64,000 bases of DNA, taken from a virus. This document shows, one piece after another, positions 55,238 through 63,498 of this stretch. The notes beneath the pieces are model-generated. The model ran no database searches, had not been told where the DNA came from, and saw only the letters and a list, made by a program, of their open reading frames with translations. The stretch's first letter is position 1. Each line of letters begins with the position of its first letter. The stretch covers positions 1 to 64,000 of the IMG/VR virus record IMGVR_UViG_3300011113_000640, one strand, 5' to 3'. The translations under genes and the position numbers were made by a program.

Positions 55238-55898
55238 CAATGAACTCTGTGACCAATGGAAATACTTTGGCAATGACCTCGGCACAGGCTCTGGCCACTT
55301 GTTGGTGTTCAAGTTGTGTGCCATTTGCTGAACGTAATTCAATAAAGTGTATCCAGCTGCGCAGGGTGCCATTCATGTATAATCGGCTTTCGGTAAGTCC
55401 TTCGGGCAAAACAGCCCGAGCTTGTTCTTTGGCTATGCCTCGGGCAATAGCCCAATTGTAGGCACTTTTTGCATAGGCAATGACCTGGTGTTGATGTTGT
55501 TCCCAATCTCTTTGCAATCGTTGGTCATCGGTGGATATGCTATTCTGTCTATTTTTTGTGTCTTGGAGTCGGGCTTCTCTGGTGACAAAATTGAGATCTT
55601 TGGTTGGGTCAGCGTAGCGTTGACTGAACTCTTGGAAGCTGAAACTCCTGTGTCTAAGGATCTGTCGGGCGATATCTCTTGTTGTGGTGATTTCAATGCA
55701 GGCCGAGACCATTTCAAGTGGGCTCCAGTGTTGATGTTTGACCAAGTATCTGATCAGCTTTTCTGATGTGTCTGTGTTGAGTTGGTTGTCAGGATTGCTG
55801 ACACGAGCACAATAAGCAATAAGTTCCTGGGCATCTGTGATACCCATGTTTTCAAATTTCTCTGTGGGTTGACTGTAACTTAGTAATTGAACTTTCAT
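55230..55898 (-). CDS. thyX: flavin-dependent thymidylate synthase
   Basis: 222 residues. ThyX motif RHRSFSFQEFSQRY (R-H-R-x7-S-x-R) near residues 82-95, with LEMVSACIEITTTRDIARQ before it and LPEGLTESRLYMNGTLRSW after it. Converts dUMP to dTMP using FAD, NADPH and methylene-THF; common in phages for DNA precursor supply. Upstream gene 3 bases away. Confidence 0.95.
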   Translation of the reverse strand: MKVQLLSYSQPTEKFENMGITDAQELIAYCARVSNPDNQLNTDTSEKLIRYLVKHQHWSPLEMVSACIEITTTRDIARQILRHRSFSFQEFSQRYADPTKDLNFVTREARLQDTKNRQNSISTDDQRLQRDWEQHQHQVIAYAKSAYNWAIARGIAKEQARAVLPEGLTESRLYMNGTLRSWIHFIELRSANGTQLEHQQVARACAEVIAKVFPLVTEFIGD

Positions 55899-55901
55899 AT
55901 T

Positions 55902-56582
55902 TTAATCCCAGAGTGCTTCGTAGTATTTGCCAAACAAGCGGAAACCATTGGCCTTGCGGTCCAACCACACCCGGTGCCCTGCTTCGTCGTATTTGACTTT
56001 ACTAGCACCTTCACTCATGTCTTTGAACCACTCATCGTGATTGGTCTTGCCTTTGAGATGTTCATAGGCGCTGTGATCAAAGAACTGGCCTTCAGCATCG
56101 TCTGCGACCTTTTGCTCAAAGGCCCAGATCATTTCGGTCAGGACCCAGTCCCAACGCATGTGCCAAAGGCTGTCAGTGTCCCATTCGTGCTCTTTGGGCT
56201 GGGCCATGTGGCTGCGTAGATATTCGGGCACATCCGCATCGTCTACATGTGGAGCACCATGTTTGGTAGCATTGAGTTGCTTCAGCATGGGCAGAATGAT
56301 GTCAGCCAAGGTATGATCCATACTCCAGGTATCATAGCGATCAATCCGGATGTAGTTGATCTGTGGATGCACAAGATCCAGCACCCACTTGATGGCTTGG
56401 CATGCAGGTTTTATATAATCTGTGGCACGCTCTACCCAGGCCGGATGGTCCACATAGTCTTTATCCTCAATCACGCCCTTGTTGCGGCCACATTTTGACC
56501 ATGCAGTCCAAAAGAACATATACTCCAACACTGTGTAAGGTGAAATCCAATGATCTCTGTAGTTGCTTTTGTAAATTTTCAT
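55902..56582 (-). CDS. conserved phage protein (RIDxYDTWSMDHTLA family)
   Basis: 226 residues. YIRIDRYDTWSMDHTLADII then LPMLKQLNATKHGAP and DDADVPEYL match a family found from memory in many large phages, often near nucleotide metabolism genes; the C-terminal part is Trp/Lys-rich. No known function. ATGA overlap upstream. Confidence 0.7.
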   Translation of the reverse strand: MKIYKSNYRDHWISPYTVLEYMFFWTAWSKCGRNKGVIEDKDYVDHPAWVERATDYIKPACQAIKWVLDLVHPQINYIRIDRYDTWSMDHTLADIILPMLKQLNATKHGAPHVDDADVPEYLRSHMAQPKEHEWDTDSLWHMRWDWVLTEMIWAFEQKVADDAEGQFFDHSAYEHLKGKTNHDEWFKDMSEGASKVKYDEAGHRVWLDRKANGFRLFGKYYEALWD

Positions 56583-56962
56583 TTCAATCTCTTTTCTTCA
56601 ATGCCTTGTGCATACCACTCTAAAAATTTGTCACCTTCTAACATTTTTAAATCTATCATGAGTCCGCACTTGAACTCAGCTTCCCATTCAATCCAGGCGT
56701 TGTTTTTGTAGCCACCGAAGTCTGTATCTTCGCGATAAAATCTTATCTTGCCCGAAAATTCCACGCACTCACGCCAACGCTTGTTGTTTTGTTCTATATA
56801 TACACCAAATATGTGGTTGGGGTCTTTTACCAATTCGGCGTCATATTCTTCCACCATCAAACGACCCAATTGATCTATACAGTACTCGTCACACATCTGA
56901 TTGGGAGTATCCTTGCTTTGATACCGATTGCCTTCCCACTCCACCCAATCAAACATGCCCAT
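56579..56962 (-). CDS. conserved phage protein
   Basis: 127 residues (MGMFDWVEWEGNRYQSKDTP...). The ending EWYAQGIEEKRLK resembles the end of the Api92-like protein at 59136 (EWYTQGVEDKGLK), hinting at a shared C-terminal motif. Function unknown. Confidence 0.65.
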   Translation of the reverse strand: MGMFDWVEWEGNRYQSKDTPNQMCDEYCIDQLGRLMVEEYDAELVKDPNHIFGVYIEQNNKRWRECVEFSGKIRFYREDTDFGGYKNNAWIEWEAEFKCGLMIDLKMLEGDKFLEWYAQGIEEKRLK

Positions 56963-57184
56963 CTATTTGATTCCCAAAGTAGCTGGACTGTGATCCAAGG
57001 TCAGTTCACCATTGTGATCATAAAAATGTGCATCAGCGTCTATGATCTTGACTCGCATGTCACAGTGACGTATGTCATAGTCCGTGAAATTGTGGTCTTG
57101 ATCATAGACTCTAAACATGTAGTTTTTGGTAGCTTGGCAGTAGATTAGATCTCCTACCACCCCATTTGCAGTTTTACTTGTCAT
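56963..57184 (-). CDS. small beta-rich phage protein
   Basis: 73 residues from the ATG at 57184, which overlaps the upstream stop as TGATG. ANGVVGDLIYCQATKNYMFR and DYDIRHCDMRVKIIDADAHF suggest a small barrel. Function unknown. Confidence 0.6.
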   Translation of the reverse strand: MTSKTANGVVGDLIYCQATKNYMFRVYDQDHNFTDYDIRHCDMRVKIIDADAHFYDHNGELTLDHSPATLGIK

Positions 57185-57366
57185 CACCAACTCCCATCAT
57201 CCTTCCATAGTCTTACGGTCAAGAATAGCCAACCCATGCTCACTGTGCGCTCCCTGGGTCCAGCCCACTCGTCTTGAAAACGATTGGCCCAGGGAACCCA
57301 ACGCCAGTGGGCAGGATTCACCGTTATTATAACACAGGCTCCGCTGTACCGCAACCATTTAAACAT
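57184..57366 (-). CDS. 60-residue phage protein
   Basis: Begins MFKWLRYSGACVIITVN and ends VSMGWLFLTVRLWKDDGSW. Hydrophobic segments at both ends suggest membrane association. Overlaps neighbours at both ends. A sigma70-like promoter lies inside it. Confidence 0.55.
   Translation of the reverse strand: MFKWLRYSGACVIITVNPAHWRWVPWANRFQDEWAGPRERTVSMGWLFLTVRLWKDDGSW
57326..57354 (-). promoter_or_regulatory. internal sigma70-type promoter TTGCGG-N17-TATAAT
   Basis: Spacer 17, within the 60-residue gene; would transcribe the genes below 57.2 kb. Could be chance in a coding region. Confidence 0.4.
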
Positions 57367-57730
57367 CTCTTACCCCACTTTCTATCCATTGTGCCAAGGG
57401 CTCATATTCCAATCGACCCCAATCAGTTTCGCCGCCAAGCACATCAATCTGCGTGCCTTGCTTTTCGGCATTGTTGATCAAGTTGCTCAAGACCGTGCCG
57501 CCATAGCCGTTGGTTCCATAACTGTCTCGATGGCAACGATACACCGATCCAGACGACCCATCAAATTCCCAATAAGGGTCTGCAAAGTGAGCACGAACAA
57601 TGCCCGAGTTCAACTTCCAGCTGTCCGACCCAGCATAGCCTGCCGACCAAGAGGCAAATACCTTGTATACGACCTCGCCTGGTGCGTGTATGCGTATGAC
57701 AGTCCAACGGTCTGGTGTGTAATCACTCAT
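57359..57730 (-). CDS. conserved phage protein
   Basis: 123 residues (MSDYTPDRWTVIRIHAPGEV...). WKLNSGIVRAHFADPYWEFD and SGSVYRCHRDSYGTNGYGGT suggest a small alpha/beta domain. One-base overlap with the metallophosphoesterase stop. Function unknown. Confidence 0.65.
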   Translation of the reverse strand: MSDYTPDRWTVIRIHAPGEVVYKVFASWSAGYAGSDSWKLNSGIVRAHFADPYWEFDGSSGSVYRCHRDSYGTNGYGGTVLSNLINNAEKQGTQIDVLGGETDWGRLEYEPLAQWIESGVRDV

Positions 57731-58545
57731 TAAACCTCCAGGTATTTTAGTTCAAACAATTCAGCACGACGCTCGTGACCCACATAGCCTCGAGGATTGC
57801 AGACCACTCTAGTGGTGCCAATTAGATAATCTGATACATTGTGCATGTGACCATGACAAATCAATCTGATCTGCGGCCTATCCAACACAAACTCACTGAG
57901 ATCTGTGTAAAAGTTTCCGTTCATCAAGAGATCGCCTTTGTAGCATTCTGCTACACTGGCACTGCTGGGCGCATGATGCACTGCTACCACAAACTTTTTG
58001 TCGCCTTGTCCTTCAGTAACCAAACGGATGTAATCCAACATGGCCCGATGATCAGCCAGAGTGTCTTCAGGTTGCAAGCGACTGGCATATCCACCACCTG
58101 AAATGCCACGACCACTGTTTTTGCACACACGGTAGTCGTTCATTCTTTGGCCAGCGTTCCACATGCATAGGCTGTCTTCCCGGTTGAAATCGGTCCATAA
58201 GGTGCCACCCACAAAGGTCACATCCTCTATGGTCACTGTGTCTTTTTCCAACAAGTGGACATTGTCACTGCCAAGATCCGCCAGCATGGCCTCCAGGCGC
58301 TCACGGCTACGGGCATAGTCACCCTGGTAGTGCTCGTGATTGCCCATGATGTAGATCACTCGCGGAAAACGATCGCTGACCTGCTGGAAAAATGTGCGGC
58401 AAGTCCTGCCCATGTTAGTTTCATTGTTGACATCCACGGCCTGGCAGATATCGCCAGCAAGAATCAGCACATCAGCTGATTGGGTATTTTCAAGTTCAAT
58501 GGCACCAAACTCAAGGTGGATGTCAGACGCTAATGCTACCCTCAT
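57730..58545 (-). CDS. calcineurin-like metallophosphoesterase
   Basis: 271 residues. SDIHLE (Asp8, His10), LAGDICQAVD, GNHEHY, VHHAPSS, and CHGHMHN are the metal ligands of the superfamily. Unlike the PlcP-like protein at 44 kb it has no lipid-enzyme features; phage relatives include phosphodiesterases acting on nucleotides or RNA ends. Overlaps the upstream gene by 23 bases. Confidence 0.85.
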   Translation of the reverse strand: MRVALASDIHLEFGAIELENTQSADVLILAGDICQAVDVNNETNMGRTCRTFFQQVSDRFPRVIYIMGNHEHYQGDYARSRERLEAMLADLGSDNVHLLEKDTVTIEDVTFVGGTLWTDFNREDSLCMWNAGQRMNDYRVCKNSGRGISGGGYASRLQPEDTLADHRAMLDYIRLVTEGQGDKKFVVAVHHAPSSASVAECYKGDLLMNGNFYTDLSEFVLDRPQIRLICHGHMHNVSDYLIGTTRVVCNPRGYVGHERRAELFELKYLEV

Positions 58546-58915
58546 TCTTTTCCTGTTCTTTTATGGTTTTCAGTTCGTTTCTCAATCGCTCAATCAGGGC
58601 CGGATCACCATCGGCCAAGAAAGCAATCTTTTCTGGATACATGTCGTTGAACCGTTTTCTTATTTCCATTAGGGTAGAGCCCTGGCACAAGAACTGGCGA
58701 TCGGTTTCACGGTAAAAATACAGTTGTCCGCCTTCTTCTTCCACCACTATGCCCACCATGTCAGCTTCAACTTCGCGAATGGTTTCACGCACTATGCCAC
58801 GCACATCGTCTTCAAATCTGCGAACAGTGCGCCAGATCCAAAATACCACCAGTCCAATGCCCAGGCCCAGGCCGATCAGGATGTTTGCTACTATATTTGT
58901 AATATCATATTCCAT
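58523..58915 (-). CDS. membrane-anchored phage protein
   Basis: 130 residues from the ATG at 58915. Transmembrane helix near residues 8-28 (ILIGLGLGIGLVVFWIW), then EDDVRGIVRETIREVEADMV and a beta-rich part (GQLYFYRETDRQFLCQG) ending in a charged helix. Looks like a cytoplasmic domain tethered to the inner membrane. Function unknown. Confidence 0.6.
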   Translation of the reverse strand: MEYDITNIVANILIGLGLGIGLVVFWIWRTVRRFEDDVRGIVRETIREVEADMVGIVVEEEGGQLYFYRETDRQFLCQGSTLMEIRKRFNDMYPEKIAFLADGDPALIERLRNELKTIKEQEKNEGSISV

Positions 58916-59136
58916 TATTTGGTTCCTTTTATATGTGCTACACCATCTACAACAGTCATAAATCCTTCGCAACAAACATTCCATTTTTGAATGTCATTTT
59001 CTACAGTTGCTTCTCCATGCATGGGCGTTTCGATCCTAAAATTACGAACCAAATGCTCTTGGCCATTTTCAAACACACGCCAAACCAAATTGCTTTCTCC
59101 GTGTCGTGTGTTGTATCTAATATGATACTTGTTCAC
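58915..59136 (-). CDS. small conserved phage protein (KYHIRYNTRHG type)
   Basis: 73 residues with GTG start overlapping the upstream stop (TAGTG). NKYHIRYNTRHGESNLVWRV then FENGQEHLVRNF and WNVCCEGFMTVVDG match a family in T4-like phages by memory. Function unknown. Confidence 0.65.
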   Translation of the reverse strand: MNKYHIRYNTRHGESNLVWRVFENGQEHLVRNFRIETPMHGEATVENDIQKWNVCCEGFMTVVDGVAHIKGTK

Positions 59137-59654
59137 TATTTCAGTCCTTTGTCTTCTACACCTTGCGTGTACCACTCTGTGAGTGGTTCTGGTTCTTCAT
59201 CTTCCACATAGCCAAACACTTCTTCGGCCAACTCCAAGTACCCTGCACGATCCGAACTCATATCTCGGTGATCGTCGTCCAAGTATTCACCATCATAACT
59301 TACACGTCCTGCAAAGGCCATGCCAGGTTCCCAGTATTCCAGGGTGAACTGCACACGCCCATCCTCTTGGGCCCAACGACTGAATGCTTCTACCGGAGGA
59401 CCCCAGGCCGTGCTAAAACTGAACTGTATTTGATCTTCGTCGGCTTGATGTTCAAAATATACATCGGCGATGTCCCATTTGGTTCCCCAGTTGTTCACAT
59501 TCCACATGTACCAATCAGAATCACCTTCGAATTTGGGTTGTGGAACCATCCAGGCCAACAACGGACTGTCTTCCTGATTCAAGACGTCTGTGATTTCACG
59601 GATAACCGGAGCCGGACCTGAAATAGTTGCACGATTCGAACACCAATTGGGCAT
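59136..59654 (-). CDS. Api92/DUF1281-like ferredoxin-fold protein
   Basis: 172 residues. MPNWCSNRATISGPAPVIRE is the hallmark N-terminus; FEHQADEDQIQFSFSTAWGP and FTLEYWEPGMAFAGRV complete the pattern. Widespread in phages and plasmids, function unclear. Own strong promoter at 59684. Confidence 0.8.
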   Translation of the reverse strand: MPNWCSNRATISGPAPVIREITDVLNQEDSPLLAWMVPQPKFEGDSDWYMWNVNNWGTKWDIADVYFEHQADEDQIQFSFSTAWGPPVEAFSRWAQEDGRVQFTLEYWEPGMAFAGRVSYDGEYLDDDHRDMSSDRAGYLELAEEVFGYVEDEEPEPLTEWYTQGVEDKGLK

Positions 59655-59683
59655 GATATACCTCTATTTAACTGTAAAACTAT

Positions 59684-59712
59684 ATTATACAGAGAGTTGC
59701 ATTTATGGTCAA
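59684..59712 (-). promoter_or_regulatory. sigma70 promoter TTGACC-N17-TATAAT
   Basis: Near-consensus; drives the Api92-like gene and probably the run below it. Immediately downstream of the terminator at 59717. Confidence 0.75.
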
Positions 59713-59716
59713 GTCA

Positions 59717-59744
59717 AGAAAAAGCCCCGCTTTGCACGGGGCTT
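59717..59744 (-). terminator. rho-independent terminator
   Basis: AAGCCCCG / CGGGGCTT stem, 7-base loop, followed on the minus strand by TTTTTC. Ends the HTH-protein transcript. A second hairpin (TGTCCG / CGGACA, 59755-59774) precedes it. Confidence 0.85.
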
Positions 59745-59785
59745 GGGTGCTCAGTGTCCGGTCTGAATCGGACAGCGGATGGGTA

Positions 59786-60049
59786 TTAGATACCTAAAGC
59801 AAGAGCACGATAGCCTGCGGCTACCAATTTACGACTTGGTTTACCGATTACGTATTCGGTAACATTTACACCATTGCCGGCTTTGCGTGAGTTTGTATAC
59901 ACAGCAAAACCATGGCTGCGAATACGGCTAACTTCAGCTGACAAATTCTTAACACCCATCTTTGATGCTTGGCTGGCTGTTAAGGCTTTACCACTTTGCA
60001 GTGCTTGAAATACACGAAACGTTTTTGTTTCTGGATTGATAAACTTCAT
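59786..60049 (-). CDS. helix-turn-helix phage protein
   Basis: 87 residues. TFRVFQALQSGKALTASQAS then KMGVKNLSAEVSRIRSHGFA is a clear winged-helix/HTH; the wing continues as VYTNSRKAGNGVNVTEYVIG. Matches a family in T4-like cyanophages from memory. Monocistronic, with its own promoter and terminator, as expected of a regulator. Candidate binder of the palindromic sites at 40722 and 51278, which is speculation. Confidence 0.75.
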   Translation of the reverse strand: MKFINPETKTFRVFQALQSGKALTASQASKMGVKNLSAEVSRIRSHGFAVYTNSRKAGNGVNVTEYVIGKPSRKLVAAGYRALALGI

Positions 60050-60097
60050 TTGTGTTACCTTTCTAAATAGTTCACTGCTTTTACACAGCGTAGGACT

Positions 60098-60126
60098 AGT
60101 ATAGCACGGAGTTGCACAATGCGCAA
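60098..60126 (-). promoter_or_regulatory. sigma70-type promoter TTGCGC-N17-TATACT
   Basis: Spacer 17; upstream of the HTH gene. The -35 sits in a GTTGCGCATTGTGCAAC inverted repeat (60109-60125), a possible autoregulatory site. Confidence 0.6.
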
Positions 60127-60149
60127 CAAATTTAGGTTACGCACTTAGC

Positions 60150-60157
60150 CATAAATA
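60150..60157 (+). promoter_or_regulatory. late-type octamer CATAAATA
   Basis: About 24 bases upstream of the large virion gene at 60182. Confidence 0.55.
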
Positions 60158-60181
60158 CTGGAAAAGGCTATCTACGACCGC

Positions 60182-63100
60182 ATGACCACTTACACAACCA
60201 CCGCTATTGCCACAAGTTCCGCAGACAACACTGTCACAGTTGCCAGCATTGCCAACATGTTTCCGGGCCTGCCCATCGCCTTTTCGGGTACGACTTTTGG
60301 TGGTATCACAGTAGGTAGCACCTATTACATAGGAACCATAACCTACGGTTATCCTACCAGCAAAATAACTTTGAGTAGTTTACCAGGCGGTGCTACATTT
60401 GTGCTGACCACGGCGTCGGGCTCAATGACAGCTACCTGGACTTCGGGCGGCCAGCTCATTATTGATACCGATCCCCCGGGTGAAAGCCTAAATTCGGCCT
60501 TTACCAAGATCAATGTAAACTTTGATCAAATCTGGGCCGCTGGTCCGGTCAACTCAAACGTCAAAATTGCGGACAACACCATTTCGACCTTGGACTCCAA
60601 TGGTGACTTGATCCTGAATCCCAACGGTATTGGCAACGTGGTGGCCAATGCTCATGTCATACCCGACCAAACCCTGATACGCAATCTGGGTGCGCCCACA
60701 CGCTATTGGAATGAACTGTATGTGGGCTATGCCGAAGTGGCCAACATAGACATTGGTCAGATAACCATACCAGTGGGCAATCTTCATATCCTGGGCGGGC
60801 TCAACGGTCAATATCTGGAAACCGACGGCAATGGCAATATATCCTGGCAGTATGTGACAGCACAGGCCGGCGGCAACAACACTCAAATACAATACAACAA
60901 TGACGGTATTTTGGATGGTTCGGCTTCATTCACATTCAATGCCAATAGCAATACTATAAGCCTGAAAAACATCACCACTTCCGGCGTGGCCAATCTCAAC
61001 AGCGTGGGCAACGTATTCATATCAGGCGGTACCGCAGGATATGTGTTGCAGACCGATGGCGAAGGCAATCTCAGCTGGACAGCACCCACTGGCAATGTGA
61101 CCAGCATCCTTGATCAACAACTGTATGGCGATGGCAACACCGTGACCTTCGCATTGGTCACGCCCAGTGTGACCAATGCTGTGATTGTCAGCATCAATGG
61201 TGTGCTACAGATACCCAATGCGGCCTATACCGTGACGTCTGGTAACATTACCTTCAACGAAGCTCCCCTAAGCACAGATCTAGTAGACATAAGATTCCTG
61301 GTGTTTGGAAGCAGCTCCAACAACACACCAGGTGGTGCCAATGGATTCATACAGTTCAACTCTGGAGGTGGATTTGGTGGTTCAGGCAATCTGCGCTATG
61401 ATGCTGCCACCGGCAACTTGTTCAGTTCCAATGTCAGTGTGTCAGGCAATGTCACTGCAAGTTATTATTTTGGTGATGGCAGTGGGTTGACAGGCATTAC
61501 CGCCAATGCTGACACCGGCACCATAACCTTTGCCAACAATGTGATCGGTACTAGCAATGCCAATGCGGCCATCAACATCATAGCACCACAATCAACTTCG
61601 GTCAGTCAGGCCACAGGTGGCAATGCGGCTGTGAGCCAATTGTTGTGGGCTACCAACATATCAGCCTTGAGTCCAGCACAAATACCCAATGGTGTGGTAG
61701 GTGGTAATACCTGGGGCACACAAATCAGTCTAGGTAACACTGGAGCGGTGATTGCATCAAACAGTGCAGTGGGTTTACGAACCTGGACGTTTCAAACCAA
61801 TGGAATTCTTAGTTCCACAGGTGGCGTCAACGCAGGCAACATAAACGCCACAGGCACAGTCAGTGCCACCGGCACCATAACAGCCAATGTCAATGTCAGT
61901 GCTGTGGGCAATGTCGCGGGCACATATATCTTGGGCAACGGCGCATTGTTGACTGGTCTGCCTGCGTCTTATGGCAACAGTGATGTGGCCAACTATCTCA
62001 ATGGCAGCATAGGCAATGTCATACCTGTGGCTTCAAACGCATATAGTCTAGGAAACGCCACCAATCAGTGGTTGGACTTATGGGTTTCAAATGCAACCAT
62101 CTACATGAATTCAGTGCCCATCACCGTGGGTGCTGGCAATGTGTTATCTGTTGCTGGCAACGCAGTTGCAACCGCTAACTCGCTGGGTAATATTGGATTT
62201 GTTGGTGATACAATCTATGACCTCAACGGAATCAGCATACAAAATTCAGATTTAACACACGGTGCCACAGCGATTATAACTATCCCAGTCAATGGTGATG
62301 CCAATGCTATCCTATTAAACAACACCTACGGCAACGTTATATTACAAGCAGGTGCCAATTCAGATCCAACTGCCGCCTGGACCTTCAGGAACAATGGCAA
62401 CCTATCACTGCCTGGTGGTGGCCTACTGGGAAATACCTACGGTGACAATCCCAACGCTGTGGGATTACAAGCTGGCCCGGGTGGCTATGCTGGCCTTAAT
62501 AGTCACGACCAAGGTCAATTTGTCCAGGCCGATGGCAATGGTGTTTACATAGGCACCGACTATACTGGAAACAGTTATATTTGGACATTCAATGCCAGTG
62601 GAAACCTTGTCTTGCCTGGCAATACATCCAGTATCAATTACGCCAACGGAGCTCCTTATGGCGGCACAGGCACCACCACGACCCCGGGTGGCAACACCAC
62701 TGAACTACAGTTCAACAATGCCAATGTCTTTGCTGGCAGTGGCAATCTCACATTCAATTCTGCCAATGCACTCCTGTCTGTGGGCGGACCTGTCAGTGCT
62801 GTGGGCAACGTCACTGGCAACTACTTTATAGGCAATGGTAGGCAACTCACAGGCATCACAGTCACGGCCAACACCGGCAACATTACATTCAACAATTCAA
62901 CCATAGTTGGACCCAGCTTTGGTGTGGCACCCAGTGCCAACAGCAGTGTGTATATCCAACCCACAGTGGATTCAGCCACTGCATATCAATTCAGCGGTTC
63001 TGCCATGTCTGCTCCTGGCAACGTCACAGTCAATGGCAATCTAACTGTTGGTGGTACATTGGTAAACAGAGTCTATTTTCTTGAAGCCTATGCAAATGTA

Positions 63101-63472
63101 ACTTACACCTTACCAGGTAGCTTTACTGAAGATCCTTGTAGATATAGTGTTGTAAGCAGTAATGTCAATGTATCAAGCAGTTGGTTCAATACTTCAACTT
63201 ATACATTTACACCACAAAAGGCCGGTTATTGGGAAATCACCGCCGCTTATGATGTTTATAGAAATGCTGAGGCAAGTATGGTAATTAAGAAAAATACCAG
63301 CATTGTAGCTTCGGCAGGATCTTTTAATGCAGTGGCTCAACAGATAACAAAAATTGTCTACCTAAATGGTTCAACTGATTATATAAACATTTACAATTAT
63401 GGTGGAGCAGCACTTTCAAGAAGTCAATACGCAGAAAGGTCTTGGTTCCAGGCAAGATGGGTAGGCGAATAA
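60182..63472 (+). CDS. large repeat-rich virion/tail fibre protein
   Basis: 1096 residues. Residues 1-100 form a unique head; then IIDTDPPGESLNSAFTKINV with NFDQIW marks a module shared with the next gene, followed by GNLHILGGLNGQYLETDGNG units and many SVSGNVTASYYFGDGSGLTG-type fibre repeats. The C-terminal 130 residues (NRVYFLEAYANVTYTLPGSF, WEITAAYDVYRNAEASMVIK) look like a C1q/TNF-like trimeric beta domain that could bind receptor or chaperone trimerisation. Late octamer upstream. Confidence 0.8.
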   Translation: MTTYTTTAIATSSADNTVTVASIANMFPGLPIAFSGTTFGGITVGSTYYIGTITYGYPTSKITLSSLPGGATFVLTTASGSMTATWTSGGQLIIDTDPPGESLNSAFTKINVNFDQIWAAGPVNSNVKIADNTISTLDSNGDLILNPNGIGNVVANAHVIPDQTLIRNLGAPTRYWNELYVGYAEVANIDIGQITIPVGNLHILGGLNGQYLETDGNGNISWQYVTAQAGGNNTQIQYNNDGILDGSASFTFNANSNTISLKNITTSGVANLNSVGNVFISGGTAGYVLQTDGEGNLSWTAPTGNVTSILDQQLYGDGNTVTFALVTPSVTNAVIVSINGVLQIPNAAYTVTSGNITFNEAPLSTDLVDIRFLVFGSSSNNTPGGANGFIQFNSGGGFGGSGNLRYDAATGNLFSSNVSVSGNVTASYYFGDGSGLTGITANADTGTITFANNVIGTSNANAAINIIAPQSTSVSQATGGNAAVSQLLWATNISALSPAQIPNGVVGGNTWGTQISLGNTGAVIASNSAVGLRTWTFQTNGILSSTGGVNAGNINATGTVSATGTITANVNVSAVGNVAGTYILGNGALLTGLPASYGNSDVANYLNGSIGNVIPVASNAYSLGNATNQWLDLWVSNATIYMNSVPITVGAGNVLSVAGNAVATANSLGNIGFVGDTIYDLNGISIQNSDLTHGATAIITIPVNGDANAILLNNTYGNVILQAGANSDPTAAWTFRNNGNLSLPGGGLLGNTYGDNPNAVGLQAGPGGYAGLNSHDQGQFVQADGNGVYIGTDYTGNSYIWTFNASGNLVLPGNTSSINYANGAPYGGTGTTTTPGGNTTELQFNNANVFAGSGNLTFNSANALLSVGGPVSAVGNVTGNYFIGNGRQLTGITVTANTGNITFNNSTIVGPSFGVAPSANSSVYIQPTVDSATAYQFSGSAMSAPGNVTVNGNLTVGGTLVNRVYFLEAYANVTYTLPGSFTEDPCRYSVVSSNVNVSSSWFNTSTYTFTPQKAGYWEITAAYDVYRNAEASMVIKKNTSIVASAGSFNAVAQQITKIVYLNGSTDYINIYNYGGAALSRSQYAERSWFQARWVGE

Positions 63473-63498
63473 GTATTAGATAATCAAGGATTGCTGTC

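Noticed and set aside
55238-55372. N-terminal extension of the DUF2452-like protein
   Set aside because: It is the out-of-frame image of the thyX C-terminus; the GTG at 55237 gives a TAA/GTG-coupled start.
59755-59774. Possible tRNA T-arm (hairpin with 8-base loop)
   Set aside because: No acceptor stem, anticodon arm or GTTCRA loop; it sits next to a terminator.
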